Shown here: positions 12,960-15,408 of the stretch, in pieces
Numbering within the stretch: the first letter of the stretch is position 1
Layout of the letters: each line of letters opens with the position of its first letter
Assembly: GCA_045576895.1 (NCBI GenBank)
Contig: JAZNHI010000065.1
Location: forward strand, 1 to 15,408
Source of the DNA: UBA3792 sp045576895
Lineage (GTDB): Bacteria; Bacillota; Clostridia; Christensenellales; CAG-138
DNA length: 15,408 nt
Direction of reading: 5' to 3'
Notes under the pieces: model-generated
Seen by the model: the letters and a program-made list of their open reading frames with translations, nothing else
The model's database searches: none
Told to the model about the DNA's origin: nothing
Translations under genes and position numbers: made by a program

Positions 12960-13964
12960 TCAGTTGTTGAAGTTCGTTTCATAGATGCGCGCCGCGATCG
13001 CGGGCGATCCGAAGTCTGTAACGATCCATCCGTTCAGAGGATCGGTAAGATCCATCAGTTCCCGATCCAGCGTCTTTGCAATCCCGTACGGATGTCCGAA
13101 CGAACCGCTACCCTTTGTTGACAGGAAGCTGATCGAAAGGTGCGTTTCATCCGTTTGCGCGGCTTCGAGTCCTTTGCGGAATGCGTTCAGCTTGTCCGGC
13201 GCGTCGTATTCATAACGATCCTGAATGATCAGCGTATACTTGCCGTTTTTGTGCGAGGCGGCGTTCGGCGTGACGTCGTCATGCCCGTTCTGTGTTTGCC
13301 AGTAACACGGAAGTCCGACGGTCGGAACCGGCATCGAATCGTCCTCATAGTGACGCGTCAGAACAATCTTTCCGCGCGCTTCACCGACCGTGGGAATGCT
13401 GTCGGTCAGAAGCCATGCGTCCGGATTCTGTTCGATATACGCGGATAACAGCGACTCAAACTGCGCGGGCGTTTCGTTCCCGTGCTCATGTTTGACTGCA
13501 AATACGATCGTTTCTGTCGGATGCGCTTTCAAAAACGCATAGCAATCGGACAGTACGTCGTCGAGATACATCGTTGCCGCCCACGGCCAGCCGGACTTGG
13601 TGCAATTCGTGAATCCGTGCGTCAGCTTCAGCTTTTCGCCGCTTGCCGCAAGACGGATATCCAGATATCGGAAGCCAGCGTTGAGCTGTTCCGCGATCGT
13701 CAGCGCCTGGCATCTTGTGATATAAGCAAGCTGAACACTCCCCGTCGCAGCATCGTGCGTGCCGGGCAATACGACTTGCGAAAGCGGCATGCCGTCGTCA
13801 AGCCTTGCCATCCAGTCGCCCGATCCTTGGACCGCCGTCCTGTCGACGGTTTCAAACGCCGGAACGACGTACATCATGACGCCGAAGACAAGAACGATCA
13901 GCGTCGGAACGATCCACAAAAGATGCAGAAGCCGCTTCGCTTTTCCCGATTTTTTGGTTTCCAT
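12960..13964 (-). CDS. membrane-anchored phosphatidylinositol-specific phospholipase C-like protein
   Basis: A 334-residue protein from ATG 13964, chosen because GGAGGTCTGCCGA precedes it; a TTG five codons upstream lies over that ribosome site. Residues 12-34 are a single membrane anchor. The PI-PLC X domain follows: VVLPGTHDAATGS (catalytic His70), FRYLDIRLA (Arg104) and KLTHGFTNC (His116), with further family segments FAVKHEHGN and YTLIIQDRYEY. Bacterial PI-PLCs cleave phosphatidylinositol, and sometimes GPI anchors, to a cyclic inositol phosphate and diacylglycerol without calcium. The domain should face outwards. It is the first gene of a four-gene operon behind a near-consensus promoter. 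The catalytic histidines argue for activity, but the lipid substrate is not defined. Confidence 0.9.
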   Translation of the reverse strand: METKKSGKAKRLLHLLWIVPTLIVLVFGVMMYVVPAFETVDRTAVQGSGDWMARLDDGMPLSQVVLPGTHDAATGSVQLAYITRCQALTIAEQLNAGFRYLDIRLAASGEKLKLTHGFTNCTKSGWPWAATMYLDDVLSDCYAFLKAHPTETIVFAVKHEHGNETPAQFESLLSAYIEQNPDAWLLTDSIPTVGEARGKIVLTRHYEDDSMPVPTVGLPCYWQTQNGHDDVTPNAASHKNGKYTLIIQDRYEYDAPDKLNAFRKGLEAAQTDETHLSISFLSTKGSGSFGHPYGIAKTLDRELMDLTDPLNGWIVTDFGSPAIAARIYETNFNN

Positions 13965-13993
13965 TCGGCAGACCTCCAAATGATTGATGAAAA

Positions 13994-14022
13994 ATTATAC
14001 CATATTCGGAATATATCTGCAA
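13994..14022 (-). promoter_or_regulatory. promoter of the PI-PLC/EEP/flavodoxin/lipase operon
   Basis: On the minus strand, TTGCAG (14017-14022) is separated by exactly 17 bases from TATAAT (13994-13999), and TGG directly before it makes an extended -10. The expected start is near 13987, with a leader of about 23 bases containing GGAGG. Confidence 0.75.
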
Positions 14023-14098
14023 CCATTATTCTGTTACCTTATATAAATGAACACTTCCAGCACCGATTATTTCGCTTCCTCTTTTTTTCTCGGATTTC

Positions 14099-14127
14099 TT
14101 GCATCGGTCCATCCGATATGATATAAT
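14099..14127 (+). promoter_or_regulatory. promoter of the ruvCAB operon
   Basis: TTGCAT (14099-14104), a 17-base spacer and TATAAT (14122-14127) preceded by TGA form a near-consensus extended -10 promoter. The expected start is near 14134, about 23 bases before ruvC. It is divergent from the PI-PLC promoter, and no operator-like repeat or LexA-type box was noticed between them. Confidence 0.75.
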
Positions 14128-14156
14128 AAATTGCAAATTTATGTGGAGGTACGGCT

Positions 14157-14654
14157 TTGCGCATTTTGGGAATCGACCCGGGCTATGCGATCATGGGCTA
14201 CGGCGTCGTGGAAAAGAACGGTCAGTCAATCAAGCCGATCGATTTCGGCGTCGTGGAAACGGATAAACAACTCCCTTTCCCGGAACGACTGGAGCGTTTG
14301 TATCTCGGAACGCGTCAGCTTTGCGAGCTCTATCATCCCGACATGGCGGCATTCGAAGAGCTGTTCTTCTACCACAATATCACCACCGCCATCGCAGTCG
14401 GTTCCGGCCGCGGCGTTTCCCTCCTCAGCGTGCAGCAATGCGGGATTCCGATGTATGAATTCACACCGATGGAGATCAAGCAATCCGTCTGCGGCAACGG
14501 GCACGCCGACAAAAAGCAAGTGCAGCAGATGATCCGTGTTTTGCTCGGACTCAAATCCGATCCGAAGCCGGATGACGCTGCAGACGCCTTGGCGGCCGCG
14601 CTGTGTCTTGCGTTTCACGCAGGTCCGGCGCAGGAAGAATACCGGATCAAATAG
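14157..14654 (+). CDS. ruvC: crossover junction endodeoxyribonuclease RuvC
   Basis: A 165-residue RuvC, the Holliday-junction resolvase that nicks junctions held by RuvAB. It begins at TTG (14157), set by GTGGAGGTACGGCT at correct spacing and by the family N terminus RILGIDPG. The acidic active site is complete: Asp7 in GIDPG, Glu67 in AFEELFF, and Asp140 and Asp143 in KPDDAADALAAA. The length is normal. The segment VGSGRGVSLLSVQQCGIPMYEFTP matches the family. It is first in the ruvCAB operon, with nine bases before ruvA. A longer frame overlapping it from 14131 is a shadow. Confidence 0.96.
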   Translation: MRILGIDPGYAIMGYGVVEKNGQSIKPIDFGVVETDKQLPFPERLERLYLGTRQLCELYHPDMAAFEELFFYHNITTAIAVGSGRGVSLLSVQQCGIPMYEFTPMEIKQSVCGNGHADKKQVQQMIRVLLGLKSDPKPDDAADALAAALCLAFHAGPAQEEYRIK

Positions 14655-14663
14655 GAGATAACC

Positions 14664-15260
14664 ATGTACGCATATATTAAAGGAATCGTTGATGAAACGG
14701 GAGCGGACCGTGCCGTGATCGAAGCCGCGGGCGTCGGCTATGAGCTGTTCTGCAGTTCGATGACGCTGAAAGCGCTCACGGTCGGCGAACAGGCAAAGCT
14801 CTTCACGCATCTGCATCTTGCGGAGGGCGTACAGGCGCTTTACGGGTTTGCCGATCCGGAAGAACGCGAAATGTTCCGGAAGCTTCTGAACGTTTCGCGC
14901 ATCGGTCCGAAGGTTGCTCTGTCCGTGCTGTCAACGATGACGCCGTCGGATGTACGTGCCGCGATCGTGACCGACAATCCCGCAGCCTTCGACCGGGTTG
15001 TCGGCATGGGACGCAAGACGGCGCAGCGTGTGATTCTGGAGCTCGGCGAATCGATCCGTCAGGAATCCGTCGGCATGGCTCCGATCAAGCAGGAAAGCGC
15101 GAAGCCTTCCCTGCCGACGCTGCAGAGCGAGGCGGTTGCAGCACTGACGTCGCTCGGGTACGACGGACTGACCGCATCCCGCGCCGTCGCAAAGATCAAG
15201 GAAGCCGACAGCGTGGAAGAACTGATTACCAAAGCCTTAAGAAGCATGGCAAAGGGGTAA
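14664..15260 (+). CDS. ruvA: Holliday junction branch migration protein RuvA
   Basis: A 198-residue RuvA, the tetrameric junction-binding subunit that loads RuvB. Domain I (OB fold, MYAYIKGIVDETGADRAVIE) is followed by helix-hairpin-helix motifs (LLNVSRIGPKVALSVLS and FDRVVGMGRKTAQRVILELG) and a C-terminal domain III that contacts RuvB (EAVAALTSLGYDGLTASRAV). The length is typical. The ATG follows TAGGAGATAACC, which includes the ruvC stop region, so translation is closely linked. It ends with TAA four bases before the ruvB start. Confidence 0.97.
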   Translation: MYAYIKGIVDETGADRAVIEAAGVGYELFCSSMTLKALTVGEQAKLFTHLHLAEGVQALYGFADPEEREMFRKLLNVSRIGPKVALSVLSTMTPSDVRAAIVTDNPAAFDRVVGMGRKTAQRVILELGESIRQESVGMAPIKQESAKPSLPTLQSEAVAALTSLGYDGLTASRAVAKIKEADSVEELITKALRSMAKG

Positions 15261-15263
15261 AGC

Positions 15264-15408
15264 ATGCAGGACGACAGACTGATTTCCTCCTCCCTGCAGG
15301 AAGAGGACGCAAAAAACGAATACAGCATCCGCCCGCACTTTCTGTCCGAATACATCGGTCAGGAAAGCGTCAAGGAGCATATGCAGATCTATATCGCAGC
15401 GGCGAAAG
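15264..15408 (+). CDS. ruvB: Holliday junction DNA helicase RuvB (N-terminal part, cut by window end)
   Basis: The first 48 codons of RuvB, the AAA+ motor of branch migration. From ATG 15264 the protein has a short acidic N terminus (MQDDRLISSS) and then the family signature RPHFLSEYIGQESVKEHMQ with YIAAAK, which precedes the Walker A loop beyond the window. The ribosome site AAAGGGG overlaps the ruvA stop region. No stop codon occurs in this frame up to the end. The gene is too short here to judge intactness. Confidence 0.93.
   Translation, partial: MQDDRLISSSLQEEDAKNEYSIRPHFLSEYIGQESVKEHMQIYIAAAK

Noticed and set aside
1..15408. Mobile elements, CRISPR arrays, tRNA or rRNA genes, riboswitches
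   Set aside because: No transposase, integrase, terminal repeats, spaced direct repeats, or cloverleaf-like conserved RNA segments were noticed; all intergenic gaps are shorter than 300 bases and are accounted for by promoters or terminators.

Overview
The window looks like chromosomal DNA from a strictly anaerobic Bacillota bacterium, most likely an uncultured class Clostridia lineage. The evidence is a trimeric NADH-linked [FeFe]-hydrogenase operon with clostridial-type accessory genes, strong AAGGAGG-type ribosome binding sites, extended -10 promoters, and the ruvC-ruvA-ruvB order. GC content looks moderately high by eye; I did not compute it. I see no phage, transposon, CRISPR, tRNA or rRNA sequence.

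Region 1 (18-1025, minus strand) is a dGTPase-like HD hydrolase with its own probable promoter. Region 2 (1139-9381, minus strand) is one operon of ten genes. The order of transcription is hydC (NuoE-like), a DRTGG protein, an RsbT/RsbW-like ATPase, a sensor-like hydrogenase paralogue, a second DRTGG protein, a PHP-domain protein, a histidine-kinase-type ATPase without a phospho-accepting domain, a thioredoxin-fold [2Fe-2S] protein, hydB (NuoF-like) and hydA. It starts at an extended -10 promoter near 9373 and ends at a hairpin at 1139-1164. HydABC should exchange electrons between NADH, ferredoxin and H2. The seven genes between hydC and hydB look like a sensing and signalling cassette for H2 or redox state; that role is inferred from domains and context.

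Region 3 (9335-9569) is the divergent control region between the hyd operon and a plus-strand gene. It holds two candidate operators. Region 4 (9570-10538, plus strand) is a membrane-anchored double SH3 protein with a repetitive Pro/Ser/Thr linker, closed by a strong terminator. Region 5 (10545-14022, minus strand) is a four-gene operon: membrane-anchored PI-PLC-like phosphodiesterase, membrane-anchored endonuclease/exonuclease/phosphatase-fold protein, flavodoxin and lipase-like hydrolase, behind a near-consensus promoter. Region 6 (14099-15408, plus strand) is the ruvC-ruvA-ruvB Holliday-junction operon; ruvB runs off the window.

The most notable points are the signalling cassette inside the hydrogenase operon and a reciprocal pair of H-cluster substitutions. 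In HydA, Ser301 sits where a cubane-ligand cysteine is expected. In the sensor-like paralogue, Ala140 replaces the proton-transfer cysteine while all four cubane cysteines remain.
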